Shown: one piece after another, positions 1 through 10,784 of the stretch
How the letters are laid out: each line of letters opens with the position of its first letter
Numbering within the stretch: the stretch's first letter is position 1
From: Bigelowiella natans CCMP2755
Lineage: Eukaryota > Cercozoa > Chlorarachniophyceae
DNA length: 27,348 nt
Assembly (NCBI GenBank): GCA_000320545.1
Contig: ADNK01000410.1
Coordinates: 27,501-54,848 of the forward strand
Reading direction: 5' to 3'
Made by a program: the position numbers and the translations under genes
Notes under the pieces: model-generated
The model's input: the letters and a program-made list of their open reading frames with translations, nothing else
The model's database searches: none
What the model was told of the DNA's origin: nothing

Positions 1-241
1 ATGATTCATAACTTTGGTACATAATATACGGTTGAACACGCACAAAAATTACTCAACACAGGCAGCACCCATACAACACTCAAATATCTTACTATTTGAA
101 GGTTTCATGATTTCACTAGAGATGCACATACCTCATTATTACTATCTTTGTCCCTCCCCCCTCCCACGCCCCTCCCACACACCTCCCCACTAATCCAACA
201 CAAAACCCATCGTCATACATTATATATGTATATGAAACAAC

Positions 242-610
242 CGTTGAACTTCAATTTTTCCTGGAAAAACTTGATCGACGGCTCATTCGATGAAAAGGCT
301 ACAAGAAAACAGCACCGTGTCAGCAAAGAGAGAACATCCATCAAAGGGTTATCAATGGAATGGAAAGCATCCAGGCATAGGAAGTGTGTTGTGTGTCTTT
401 CTTCGAGTGTGTTATGTTTGCTAAATACCAGTAAGAATGATTTTTTTCATTTTGAGTTTCCATGCAGCCAGCTCTGATATTGTCATTAGAAACCTAGCAA
501 ATGGTAGTAGTACTCTGTGTTCGAAAGGCAGTCTGAAAGCACTTGGATGCTACACAAAATGCACACACACACACACACACACACACATCACACATCACAC
601 CACACCACAC

Positions 611-658
<48 letters not shown>

Positions 659-898
659 AGACCTATATATTTGTATGCATGGAACGCATGTGATTTAATC
701 GAGTAATCTGTTTACATACAGGTCGATTGCAAGAGAATATCCATTATCATCATCATCATCCGCCAATGAATGATCGTTGTTACTCACTTTCCAAGTCCTT
801 TGCGCCGAGCCTGTTTTTCAAGATGAATCTCCCACTGTGCAACAAGTTTATGGACGAAACGTGATGGTCATGACGTTATGAAGCTATAATGTGAGTGA

Positions 899-936
<38 letters not shown>

Positions 937-1036
937 ACGCGCGGGCTGGAAGCTCAGAAAGAAGAAAACTTTTGTGCACAGGTAGAGTATGTTGTTATGA
1001 AGACGTGGTCGGTAAGTATAAAATACAATATATGCG

Positions 1037-1081
<45 letters not shown>

Positions 1082-1084
1082 TAT

Positions 1085-1121
<37 letters not shown>

Positions 1122-1178
1122 AGTATACATTCCTAAACATTACTTAACAACCAATTTACATATGCATATATGTGAATG

Positions 1179-1220
<42 letters not shown>

Positions 1221-1518
1221 AAACCAGGTAGAGAACTGGGATGAATTCTCCCATTCCGTTGTCGTCCATGAGACTTCGCCACATTACATACCCAACTGGC
1301 TGCTGTCTGCTTGATAAAACAGCACATTGAATTACACATTGAAACTCATTGTAACAGAGGGAAGTGTTAGGTACGATTCACATGGCGCTTCTTCTCGACG
1401 CATTGGCACCGTTTTTTGAGCATTACTTATTCTCATACCAATATTTCTAATTGAAAGTTTCTTGAATAGTCTTCTTTTATTCACACGCACTAGTAAGGAA
1501 AAGCCTCGCAACACAACA

Positions 1519-1579
<61 letters not shown>

Positions 1580-1848
1580 GCACGCACACACACATACACA
1601 AATACAAATGGATGAGGATTACTTTGTAGGTGCTTTTTTTTCGTTGTTTGGATCTTGTTTGACATTTTCTTGTTTGGTTTCCTCAACCTGCCAAAGTGTA
1701 CATAAACTCACGACAACGCTCTCTAGTTACCAGCCCCTCGCTCTTTTCTATCAACCCCGCCCCCCTTTTCTCTTTCACACACACACACACACACACATGC
1801 ACGCACGCACGCACGCACGTATAATATATTTTCATATGTATATGTGAG

Positions 1849-1884
<36 letters not shown>

Positions 1885-2650
1885 AGTTGGTGTGTGTGTC
1901 AAAATGCTTGATGGGTTTGCTCGATCTGTTTTGACCTCCTCCTCGTAGGCGATAATGTAGCGGCAATCTTCGTGTTCAAGCTCCTATACATATAACATGC
2001 GTCTGTGCCTCTTTCATGTTGGTGCATGCCTCTCACACGTTTGATTTACTCTCTAGAAATACACAAACCAAATTTGAATATTCTCATTTTCCCCCCCTCA
2101 CCCCAACACGCAGCATACTTTCTTTTTTGCTTTCTCGTCCCACCCAATGCTTTCACATCCTTCGTAACTAAGAGATTAGAAAAGGATACGACACGAGAGA
2201 ATACGCATGATGAAGATGATACTGGAATCAGAGAGAAGAACTAATTTAATTTACTGTGTCTTCATGTTCTTTTCAAGTAGCTCGAATACCCAACTCTTTT
2301 CATCCTTCGTTAACTCCTAAGTAAAAGACAGATAGCACATGCAACGAAACTATTCAATCTACTGAGCATCTGGCGAGTGCTTGAACAGTGAGAGGCGAAT
2401 GTAATGATGTAACATCACTCGTGAGACTACAACATCCAACTCATCATTCATCCATTTATCCTTGTAAATCTCACGGCGGATAGTTAAATACATTTGATAA
2501 AATGTCGGAAAAAAATCTGCATGACCTCATAGCGCTTGAAACTGCAGCTGATGTTCATTTTACGATATTTCTTAAAAGCCTTTGGTAGTAGGGACAGGCG
2601 TAAGTAAACACTCAGACGCGCGCGCGCGCATGCAAACGCATCTAGGCATA

Positions 2651-2727
<77 letters not shown>

Positions 2728-2977
2728 TTATATTTAATGCACTGCACTTCGAACGTCTATTCAAGTTCGTATTAAATACCGTGAGGATGGAGAATATGTC
2801 ATCAATCGAATTGGCGTCACTGACAAGGGCCTTTCCTTTCATCTCTCGATCCATTCTCTGAAATTATAGCGTTAAATTTAACGGGAAGTTGATAGTGGAC
2901 ATAAAATTTGCGACCTCTAGTCTTTCTTTCTTCTTCCTCTTCGCTTTGTCGTTTCCTCGTTTCTTTTTGGATGGCAT
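242..2977 (-). CDS. NAA40: N-alpha-acetyltransferase 40 (NatD) homologue, spliced, 3' end unresolved
   Basis: GNAT-fold enzyme; NAA40 acetylates the N-termini of histones H4 and H2A. Exons read on the minus strand: 2977-2915, 2857-2780, 2579-2526, 2316-2255, 2167-2119, 1983-1936, 1687-1623, 1473-1375, 1309-1225, 834-788, 493-429, 298-242; all phases join. Seen: a Lys-rich N-terminus (MPSKKKRGNDK), the segment AFKKYRKMNISCSFKRYE matching the NAA40 block before the fold, then KSWVFELLEKNMKT, the strand CRYIIAYEEE, PVGYVMWR, LYLWEIHLE, and the acetyl-CoA loop RRKGLGK followed by FLMTISELA, MKKIILT and SIKFFQEKLKF. An extra 50-60 residues (exons 7-8, acidic then basic) sit in the loop after IIAYEEE, where animal NAA40 has only a few residues. 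The final exon or exons, near or beyond the left edge, were not identified; an unspliced read-through would stop within 40 nt of 242. Start is the first ATG of the Lys-rich exon. Head-to-head with MAEA. Confidence 0.87.
550..660. repeat. CA and GA microsatellite in NAA40 intron
   Basis: A run of about 15 CA units is followed by about 18 GA units. Both lie in the intron between the exons ending at 788 and starting at 493, and account for much of its length. Short open frames through the tract are repeat artefacts. Confidence 0.9.
900..1220. repeat. GT and TA microsatellites in NAA40 intron
   Basis: One GT tract (about 904-934) and three TA tracts (about 1043-1075, 1089-1119, 1187-1217) fill the intron between the exons ending at 1225 and starting at 834. 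The intron is 390 nt, far longer than the typical 55-70 nt here, mainly because of these tracts. Confidence 0.9.
1519..1890. repeat. CT/CA, CA and GT microsatellites in two NAA40 introns
   Basis: CT and CA units (about 1519-1595) fill the intron between exons 1687-1623 and 1473-1375. CA (about 1777-1798) and GT (about 1849-1884) tracts lie in the intron between exons 1983-1936 and 1687-1623. No repeat unit enters an exon. Confidence 0.88.
2615..2726. repeat. GC and TA microsatellites in NAA40 intron
   Basis: A short GC run near 2618-2629 and a long TA tract interrupted by CA (about 2649-2726) lie in the intron between exons 2857-2780 and 2579-2526. Confidence 0.9.
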
Positions 2978-3495
2978 CTTCGCTAGCTTGCTTGCTGGGC
3001 AGAAGAAAGTTTCTCGGTTCGTGCTCTAAAACCTGGAGGAACCCAAAAACGCACCAACAAGGATATAAATCCCCTATTCCCTTCAAACTAACTTCCGACA
3101 TATAGATTAGTCAAGAAACAAATGGGGGAAGGGAGAGGTGATACAATCGCCGATGGAGAATGCCCGCCTCGACCGATGAGAATCGCTTCCCGCTAAATTT
3201 CGCCTTTCGCTGTTCTGCCACGAATATCTTGTCGTAAGATATTTTCGGCCTACAAAATAAATATGTACTTCAAGCGGTAGCCAAGCACAGCTTCCGACAT
3301 TTTAGCATCCCACTATTCGATGCAACCAAATCACGATCCTAGTCAGATAGCCATATATTTTTCAATATACGACTTCGTTTGTACATGGACGCTCTACAGA
3401 ATGGGCCTAATTTTCGTTGTCTTTCGAGCTCCAGTTTGGTTCGAAATGGTCTCAAAAGTTGAAGAAAACTCGAAAAGAGGGGTTGTTATCGAGCA
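2978..3495. promoter_or_regulatory. Head-to-head spacer, presumed bidirectional promoter of NAA40 and MAEA
   Basis: These 518 nt separate the start codons of the minus-strand acetyltransferase and the plus-strand MAEA gene. No convincing coding exon was found. Both promoters and 5' UTRs must lie here, but no TATA box or shared motif stands out. CTAG occurs only about twice, unlike the tail-to-tail spacers. Confidence 0.5.
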
Positions 3496-5760
3496 ATGTC
3501 TCGTTCCGTGCTCCATGAGCATTCTCTTCTACGTGTTCCTTACGAGAGCGTGCATATGGTCAGACCAAACAAGTCATTTAACATGCATCAAAATGTAGTG
3601 TTCGGTGGGGCTTCGAATGACGGATGAATTGAACTCACATGAACCTTTTTAAGGTGACAAGGAACACCCAGAAAATTGTGGCAAAGGAGGTACCCGTTGT
3701 TGAACTCGAACGTAGAGTGTACAAATAACCTTCAATTGTTTATGATAGATAACAGATGTTGTAAGCGAGGTGAAGAAGCTCTCAAAGACTGCCAAAGTAC
3801 CACGATTCAATTCTCCGTACTTCACTTTATCATCGCTGCTGTTCGATATTAGGAGGGTGATAAGTCATCTGATCTATCGGAATTAATTAACGCAACGAAG
3901 TCGATGAAATTTATTGTCAAAAAACTCCGAGGGTTGAAGCGTAAGGTGTCAAAAAACTACAAGACATATACGGATCATGTCATAATATAGTTTTATTGGC
4001 GAGTAGATGGAGGACGGACAGAAAACTGCATTAAAATACGTTAATCGATGCAAGGTATGAGGCAAAGAAGGATGTGGTTAATAGATAGAGAGAGAAAAGG
4101 TAAAAGTAAGAAAAAGGAGGTGTGGGGTAGATTGGCAGTAAAAGAATTGTAATATTGGGAACAACGCTTTCGGTGGAAATTTTTAGTCACTTGCTTCTTT
4201 TCTTTTATTTTACTCTCCCCCATCCCGCCCTCCTCCTTCTCCAACTCCTTCTCCTTCTCTCTCTCACTCTTTCTCTTTATCTCCGTTATTCAACCTTAAA
4301 TCAAATTAGGCCAGGATCGAGCATTTAAAGCAGGTCTCCAAATGTGCACGTGTACGGAATTTGGCTGAAAGTGGGAAGTTTTCAAACGGGGGGCGAGCAA
4401 AAACTGATAGCTCCTGCAGTAAATCCGCATCTTCTTCGGATTCTGTTCTGCTGCTTGCTAAGGTAGATTGTCTATCCCTTCGAGCGTAAGCAGAGCGGAG
4501 GTAGTATCCAGGCTTTTGATCATCACCTTCCTTCCACCACTTCTATTCTCCAGGACAATAAAGTCACGGTGAAATCTTTGGATGCAATGATCGTTGGTAC
4601 TTAATTGAAGCTTGATGAATATTGCGTCGTCGTTTGATCTATCGTATTCTTCACTACTTGCAAGTTTACCCTTTGTATTCTAGGGCACTTAATGCGGGAA
4701 GGGTGCATGAAATCGGCTGCAAAAATTACGAGAGATGCAAAAATCACGGTGTCTCTTTTCGACAGATATATCATTTTATCGAAAATAGAATTAATAACAG
4801 TAAATTTGCGGGATCCGCCACACCTGTTGGCTACCCGTTGTTTCATAACCATGTTCTACTGCTTATTTATTAGGATCTCGTCGATTCTGAGGTATTCCAA
4901 TCGGCTCAGAAGGTCGTCACAAAAATCATAACGATTCGATGTATCACAATGCACTGGATGTGTGTGGATTAACGTTGGGCTGGACTATCATCAATTATTC
5001 ATTCCTATTACTCATTGACGAAGGAATGTACTGAAAAACAGCTCATTCTACTACCACTACTACTACGACGACGACTACGACTACAACGACAACTACAGCA
5101 ACTGCTGTCACTGTTATCATCTCTCACTGCTTACAGGTCATATATGGATTTCGCAATCGCGATTGCAAACCGGCGTTATCTTGGTGTGGAGCCAATAGGT
5201 TGTTACTACATATATCGTAAAAGAAAGCCTACGTCTGCTGCTGAAAGGTAATGTAATGATTGAGTTTACAATCTGATGGCAGATCTCGTCTTCGCCGTTC
5301 ACGATGTATCAATCTGGAAACGGAGCTGAGAGTACAGGTAGTGCTACTACAATAGTAATGGAGGAGGAACTCATCACACAGACAAAATATACTATGGGAA
5401 ATCTTGTCACGTTAACTTCTATATCTACCAGCAATTTATCGAAATGCTTAAGGAGAACAAGGTCAGTTTCTAGTTGAGCAGAAGACGAAGTTCTCACATT
5501 ATTTCACGATTGTTCGGGGTGCTTAAAGTGTAGATAATGAGAATTAAAAGGCGAAACAATGTGGTGTCATGATAATAAAAATAAGGCAAAGGATGCTCTG
5601 CAGCATGCGCGGAAACATTTTAAGAGCTCACTTGACAGTCATCTTAAGGTTCGCTTCTAATGTTACCACGCTCTATGTGTATGTGCATGCGAATGGCATG
5701 AGGGCTGATACTATAGTATACATACGTTGCGACCGGTTGATTAAAATACAAACATATATT

Positions 5761-5805
<45 letters not shown>

Positions 5806-6019
5806 TTTTTTAATATGTATGCGTGTTGATTTACAGACCATATTACACGCAATGGGAGCAATTGCATTCTTGCCTATCTCGAAGGGTTCTTTACCTAAAA
5901 GGTGAACAGTAATGGATAAGACAAGGATCAAATACGCATAGTGATGTGTTGTATGTTTAATTCAGATACGGATATTTATTCGAAGAAGCAAAATGGTCTG
6001 ACGCGTTAAGATTGAGACC

Positions 6020-6052
<33 letters not shown>

Positions 6053-6963
6053 GTTAATTCTCCCACCACCATCACCTACCGACCTGACAGCTGGCTTGTG
6101 TTGGTGACAAAAAGGTCGAACCTCGAACAAATGTTCAGGAGTGTGCTCTTCAAGATCAACGGGTTATCATCATAATCATCATCATCAAGACGTACTAACA
6201 CTCGAAGTAAAATGACATGATTGACCATCTGTGTGCAATGATTGCCTGGTAGGCTTTCTCCGCAGTCAACATTATCACTGCGTTTGCAAGCGGGTCTCGA
6301 GGCCTTGAAAACCCCGTAATTTGCCGTATACACAATACACGTCGCTGTCTTCAATGAAACCCACAATCACGTTAACCCATATATGATATACTAGACCTTA
6401 AAGTCGAAGATTGATACATGTTGTTTGTGGTTTGTTTTTGTGATGATTGATACCCCTCTCTTCAGCCATTGTGTGGATGTAAAATCGGAAAGGTATTATG
6501 GGTATTATTCCACCAGTTGCTCGTTTGTTTGGGAGGGATATGGGTTATTATGTGTGACGCGTATCTCTTCAATCTGGCAGATATCATCCTACGATACAAT
6601 ACAACTGTCACACAAGATAATAGCTCATAAATACTCTCATAGAATTGCCTGCTAATGCAATAATTCCCGCGCAGGGAGATGAAAGTGGACGTATCAGCGA
6701 TGGCAGCAGCAGCGACAATGGATTCTATGTCCTCGCTTTATTCAACGACAACCAGATGTAATACAGATCATTTGAAAGTAGCGGCAGTGCAAACTGCACT
6801 TGCATCAGGGCTACGATCATCTGAGTGTCCTGTTTGTGCGAAGGTTCGGATACAAATCCATCACGCATAAAATTTGCTCATTTTGAAACACAGCACGCAC
6901 TACACCCCTGACAATTAATTATTTTATAGAAATATGCGGACACGAGACTGTGCGTGCGTGCGT

Positions 6964-7005
<42 letters not shown>

Positions 7006-7492
7006 CCCGTCACATAGGGCATGTACAAGCTTGCGGAAAATCTCTCAACATCTCACCGAACTCAATCGTAATAGTAACATCGGAATGGACAACATTATTA
7101 TAATAATCGTCTCAAACTTCACAGCATGTTTAAAGACGGTTATAATCGGTATTTCATACTACAAATAGATGCATCGTGTGCCGAATGTGCGGAGAAGTCA
7201 TGGATGAAAATAACCCCCCCTTGGCCCTGCCAAACGGAAATGTGTACAGTCATAAGGTTGCATCTCTGCGTATCATTCGCAATTCAAACATGGACGGCAC
7301 TTAGACACACAATATTCACCACTCTTAGGCCTTGACAAGAAATATAAAGCAGAATAATGGGAAGGTTGTATATTTAGTACTACTTCACGAATGTGCGTGG
7401 TTTGAAATATATCATTTGTGCTTCAGATTTTGGATCCAAGTACAGGGGAAATTTTTAGTTTCTCTGATACAAAACCGGTATTTATATTGTGA
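3496..7492 (+). CDS. MAEA: MAEA/GID9-type CTLH-RING E3 ubiquitin ligase subunit
   Basis: Subunit of the GID/CTLH ubiquitin ligase. Twenty exons: 3496-3558, 3654-3689, 3749-3796, 3853-3945, 4310-4462, 4554-4596, 4684-4748, 4874-4912, 5137-5198, 5283-5337, 5432-5461, 5586-5648, 5837-5901, 5966-6004, 6091-6162, 6756-6843, 7030-7067, 7169-7256, 7329-7364, 7427-7492. They total 1242 nt (413 residues; human MAEA is 396) and all phases close. Seen in order: N-terminal LLRVPYESV and helical segments with QKIVAKE and KLRGLKRK; LisH-like GHLMREGCMKSAAK (about 146-159); CTLH segments DLVDSEVF, CKPALSWC, QFIEMLKENK and ALQHARKHF (about 168-250); a RING-like end with ECPVC (332-336), CIVCRMCGEVM and DENNPP. 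The human VCPRT near the C-terminus is replaced by ILDPST, so one metal ligand seems missing. Start is the first ATG after an in-frame stop. The join at 6162/6756 (593-nt intron) is the least certain. Confidence 0.93.
5764..5815. repeat. TA microsatellite in MAEA intron
   Basis: A TA tract merging into TATATTTATATTT fills part of the intron between exons ending at 5648 and starting at 5837. Confidence 0.85.
6018..6051. repeat. TAC trinucleotide repeat in MAEA intron
   Basis: About ten TAC units lie just after the donor at 6005 in the intron 6005-6090. Read through, they would encode poly-Tyr, but the splice to 6091 restores the conserved family sequence. Confidence 0.85.
6950..7003. repeat. 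GT microsatellite in MAEA intron
   Basis: A GT tract of about 20 units lies in the intron between exons ending at 6843 and starting at 7030, between the two halves of the RING-like coding region. Confidence 0.88.
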
Positions 7493-8216
7493 TCCACGCA
7501 TACAGACTTAGATGCAGATGCGGATAAGCTCCGCTGGCGCTTATTACGATATTACGTGTACGCCACGTGCTTGCTCACCTAATAATAGATGGCTCTGCAC
7601 CGTGATCATCATAATTAAAATCGATCAATTTTAATTTGCGCAACCATGCAATTCATCGTGATGTTCGTAAGTATAGCGCCCGATGGTTCAGAATCGCGCG
7701 GACTAACCTAGTAACAGTACCATGTGCTACAGCTGCATTTTAGCTCCCAGCGTCACAGAGTCAGTCCAGCAGCATTGACGTTGCTAGATTGGGTACATGA
7801 CGATGTGTCACATGCGCGCGCAGTGGAATATAGAATAATCATTGCTACACTACTTTAGTACTAATCTAGTACTTATTACGCATGCTATAGCTGACACACG
7901 TCCATCCCGCTGCACACTCTAGACATCTATAGAGACAGTTCACGTATGCGTACGTTTAGTAGATGCACGTGTACAAAGTCGTGTAGAAGTCGAAAGATCG
8001 AGGCAGCACAGTACAGTTAGACGTGTAATGTGTGCCGTTGCATGCCGTCATGCGCGACAACTGCATACAACGGCTTCGCGCGCTAACTAACTAAGTACGT
8101 AGCCGCGCCCGGCATGACGCACAGGACAAATAAAACGAGGTCGAGCTCTACTGCTAAATAATGATTTTGCATTACTTTTATTCATCTTCAACATCATTTT
8201 GCATCGTTTTTTTCAT
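7493..8216. other. Tail-to-tail spacer rich in short self-complementary words (MAEA/PP2C)
   Basis: No gene was found in these 724 nt between the MAEA and PP2C stops. From about 7500 to 8110 the sequence is dense in GCATGC, TACGTA, CGTACG, GCGCGC, CACGTG and CTAG-type words and lacks microsatellites and homopolymer runs. CTAG itself is only slightly frequent here (about four), so this is the weakest of the four tail-to-tail blocks. Confidence 0.55.
8177..8182 (-). terminator. AATAAA poly(A) signal candidate for PP2C
   Basis: The minus strand carries AATAAA about 35 nt after the PP2C stop codon, a plausible distance for polyadenylation signalling. No equivalent hexamer was obvious after the other genes, so use of this signal in the organism is not established. 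Confidence 0.4.
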
Positions 8217-9854
8217 TCATGCTTTTTCTCTTTTACTTAACGGGTTCTTGCCAGATATTGTCAGCGTAGCGATGTTGGAGTCTAGCTGCCTTGGTTGATA
8301 AGGGCGCAGATCGATAACCAAAGCCGTGATGTTATCCAAACTTCCACGATCAAATGCTAAGTCCGTTAACCTCTTTGCAGCTTCCTGAAGGCGTGCCGAC
8401 TCACTTTCCAGGAACTCGGATGCTATAGAAATTGCTTCCTGGGGTTTGATAAAATCCCACAACCCATCAGTCCCCAGAACAAGAAAGTCGTCACCCTTCT
8501 TGAGAGTTTTCGTGGTTACGTCCGGTTCGCTGGTGACATAAGCCTTCAGGCTCCTATTCCCAATAGCGCGGCTAACAGCTAAGGTTGCTTCGACACGCCA
8601 CGTTCGGAGGAAAACCACCCGTCCACCCTTTTTCTCAATGCGATGTTTTTCTTCTTTGCAGCCTGGGTTGTGGTCTCTAGACATCACGACAGCCTGCCCC
8701 CCAGACGACAAAACTGCTTTGGAGTCTCCAGCATTTGCGACCGTAAGTGTACAATCTCGGAGAAGTGCAGCAACTGCTGTGGAGCCATCGTTCCATCGGT
8801 TAGAATTCGCGATGGAAAGAAACTCGTCGTCCAGTTTCGAAAACGCTCCTTGAAAGAGTGAGCGAGGTGTCTTATCAATTCTTTGTGAGACAATCTTGGG
8901 TAAATTCTTCGCACTATAATCAGCACAACGGCCACCGCCATGCCCATCGAAAACCCCGAAAAATCCCACAGCTCTACCCGGTATCATCTCAGGAACCGCA
9001 GAATGGAAATCTTCCATGTTTCTCCTGCGACCTCTTCTGAATGAAACCGCATAGTTTTGTCCCCCATAGCAACCTCCGTCTCTTCTGACTAATGGCCTAT
9101 TCGTAAGTCCATATGAATCAGGAACTTTGGTACGGGTTATGACCCCTTTAGGTTTGGGAATTGTTATTCTCAAACGTTTTACTCTTCTAGAGTTGGGACT
9201 TCTAGTACCACTACTGGAGGAAGTATACATCTGATTTCTACTTCTCCTCATTCCAGCACTTATATCGCGTCCAATTGCTAGCCCTACCTCTTTAAAAGGA
9301 TTATTGGGACGCTTCCTACCTTGGGTTGATTTTACCGGAGGTGGCAGTATACCTTTCCAAAATCCCTGTTTGTTATTCGAGGCCCCGCTTTTCTTTAACC
9401 TTGCATGTCTGGCGATAGTGGGTGTGGAAGATATAGAGAGTGGTTTCGATATTTTCATCATTATTGCTCCTCTTTTCTTGTTACTTTTACTTCGGCCTTT
9501 TAAGTGTTCGGTTGCAGAAACAAAATCCATCGGTGAAGTTGGTGGGGTAAACTTGGGGGAAACGGGGCAAAGGTTTTTGACATTATCCTTTAAGGTGGAA
9601 GAATTGTTTACTCCTGTTCGCTCCGCAACGACTTTAGAATTTTCTTCGTATGCACGTTTCACTTCAGTGATGTCAGCAGCATTATTATCCAAGTTGTTGC
9701 GGTGGCGACTGAAGAAACCACATCCCTTGATTCCCATTTCAGAGTGTTTGGTAAGCTCACATCTTCGGGAAGCATAATCAACGGCATCCTTCGTAGATCC
9801 TATCCTATCCCCCTTTCTCCAGCCCTCTCCGTTGGGAACGGAGTTCCTCATCAA
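8217..9854 (-). CDS. PP2C-family (PPM) Ser/Thr protein phosphatase, intronless
   Basis: Metal-dependent phosphatase of 545 residues in one open frame. The catalytic domain covers about 265-516: RRNMEDF (278-283), the metal-binding GVFDGHGGG (300-308), DGSTAVAALL (356-365), ANAGDSKAVL (373-382), SRDHNP (392-397), VSRAIGN (428-434), SEPDV (442-446), LGTDGLWD (460-467) and DNIT (507-510). All expected metal-ligand aspartates (D282, D303, D463, D507) are present. The N-terminal 260 residues are low-complexity, rich in Ser, Lys and Arg, with a PPTSP segment; no known domain was recognised and it is likely regulatory or disordered. Two ATGs are adjacent at the start; the first is used. It has no introns, in contrast to MAEA beside it. 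A plant- or protist-like PP2C is clear, the substrate is not. Head-to-head with the small ER protein gene. Confidence 0.96.
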   Translation of the reverse strand: MMRNSVPNGEGWRKGDRIGSTKDAVDYASRRCELTKHSEMGIKGCGFFSRHRNNLDNNAADITEVKRAYEENSKVVAERTGVNNSSTLKDNVKNLCPVSPKFTPPTSPMDFVSATEHLKGRSKSNKKRGAIMMKISKPLSISSTPTIARHARLKKSGASNNKQGFWKGILPPPVKSTQGRKRPNNPFKEVGLAIGRDISAGMRRSRNQMYTSSSSGTRSPNSRRVKRLRITIPKPKGVITRTKVPDSYGLTNRPLVRRDGGCYGGQNYAVSFRRGRRRNMEDFHSAVPEMIPGRAVGFFGVFDGHGGGRCADYSAKNLPKIVSQRIDKTPRSLFQGAFSKLDDEFLSIANSNRWNDGSTAVAALLRDCTLTVANAGDSKAVLSSGGQAVVMSRDHNPGCKEEKHRIEKKGGRVVFLRTWRVEATLAVSRAIGNRSLKAYVTSEPDVTTKTLKKGDDFLVLGTDGLWDFIKPQEAISIASEFLESESARLQEAAKRLTDLAFDRGSLDNITALVIDLRPYQPRQLDSNIATLTISGKNPLSKREKA

Positions 9855-10417
9855 CTAAACCCGAATCACCCCTCCCTCAGGTCTCCCTTCTTTTATTCTT
9901 TCGGGATGAATTTTCGGTGTCGATGTCGTTCTTTGACGCACATGCGGTAAGGCCCTTCATCTTGACCGAGCGACAACTATTGCTCAATGAATCCTCTCAC
10001 AGCGGCAGGAAACCAAAAACGAACAGAGCTTGTTCTGGTCGAACAGAAAAACCAAAAAAGCCAACCCCAACAGATGAAATTTTTAGTCCAAATTATCATC
10101 GATGTCATCGGCTGAATGATAGCATGGCGACATCGATAAGGAGAATGTACGACCCAAAAAATTTGCAATTTCCGATTATTATTTACAAGCAACAGTATTA
10201 GCACCGGTATCCCAGTTTCATCGTTTGTTTCGAGCTTCCACATCCTTCTCGGCAGGTACATGTAGTTCGATGCTGACGTCTTCGTTTGAATGTAACACAT
10301 CCAGACATAGGGCGTTTTTGAATGCGCGACATGCTTCTGCTTGCGACATATCTAATCAATCTCCAGCCCACATTGTTCACGCGGCAGTACCCCCTCCCCC
10401 CCCCCCGCGCAATCGTG
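9855..10417. promoter_or_regulatory. Head-to-head spacer, presumed bidirectional promoter of PP2C and the small ER protein
   Basis: These 563 nt separate the two start codons. Open frames on both strands cross it without recognisable protein character. A C-rich run lies just before the plus-strand ATG at 10418. CTAG was not seen. Confidence 0.45.
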
Positions 10418-10784
10418 ATGTTGCTTTTCCTGCTAACCTTCCTCGCTTCGCCTTTTCTAGCGCATGCTGACGGAGAATCATACCCGTACAAAGCAAGCGC
10501 AGGCTCCTCGGGGGTGCAAATGGGAAGCCACATGGCGCTGGCCGTCCCGCAGTGGATTCTCACATTAATAATGCTCGGAATGGTTTCGTTCATCGGATTT
10601 CTGGCATACCGCCTTCTCAATTTGGATGCAGGTGAATTTTTTCAAAAGAGTTGAAACGATATTTTTGGTTTTGGTCCCATTCGGTTGCGAGAATTTGACA
10701 GTGTTATTTATTTAATCAGATAAAAAGAAAAAGTCGAAAAAAGATTCGAAGAAGAAAAAGAAAAGATCAAAGAAGGAGAAATAG
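10418..10784 (+). CDS. Small type I membrane protein with dilysine ER-retrieval end
   Basis: Two exons, 10418-10631 and 10720-10784, give 92 residues. Seen: a signal peptide MLLFLLTFLASPFLAHA (1-17, cleavage after AHA), a short lumenal part of about 25 residues, one membrane segment (about 46-65, WILTLIMLGMVSFIGFLAYR) and a cytosolic tail of about 20 residues, mostly Lys. The last four residues KKEK fit the KKXX signal bound by COPI, so residence in the ER is likely. The upstream ATG at 10322 is in frame but would bury the signal peptide, so 10418 was chosen. The intron 10632-10719 (88 nt) is GT..AG; without it the frame stops seven codons later. I do not recognise the family; a small subunit of an ER membrane complex is possible but unproven. 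Confidence 0.78.

Noticed and set aside
891-1339. Open frames made of Tyr-Ile or Cys-Val repeats
   Set aside because: Translations of TA and GT microsatellites inside an intron.
2817-3101. Minus-strand frame ending with KFYVHYQ, at first resembling a MYST acetyltransferase knot domain
   Set aside because: A different frame gives the Lys-rich NAA40 N-terminus with a 57-nt intron, and all following exons match NAA40.
4458-4700. Minus-strand chain of open frames with protein-like look (FHRDFIVLEN)
   Set aside because: The plus strand here encodes MAEA exons that match the family and close in phase; the minus reading gives no family and conflicts with them.
9304-9777. 157-residue plus-strand open frame
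   Set aside because: It is antisense to the basic N-terminal part of the PP2C frame; its Leu/Phe-rich product is what the complement of Lys/Arg/Glu codons gives.
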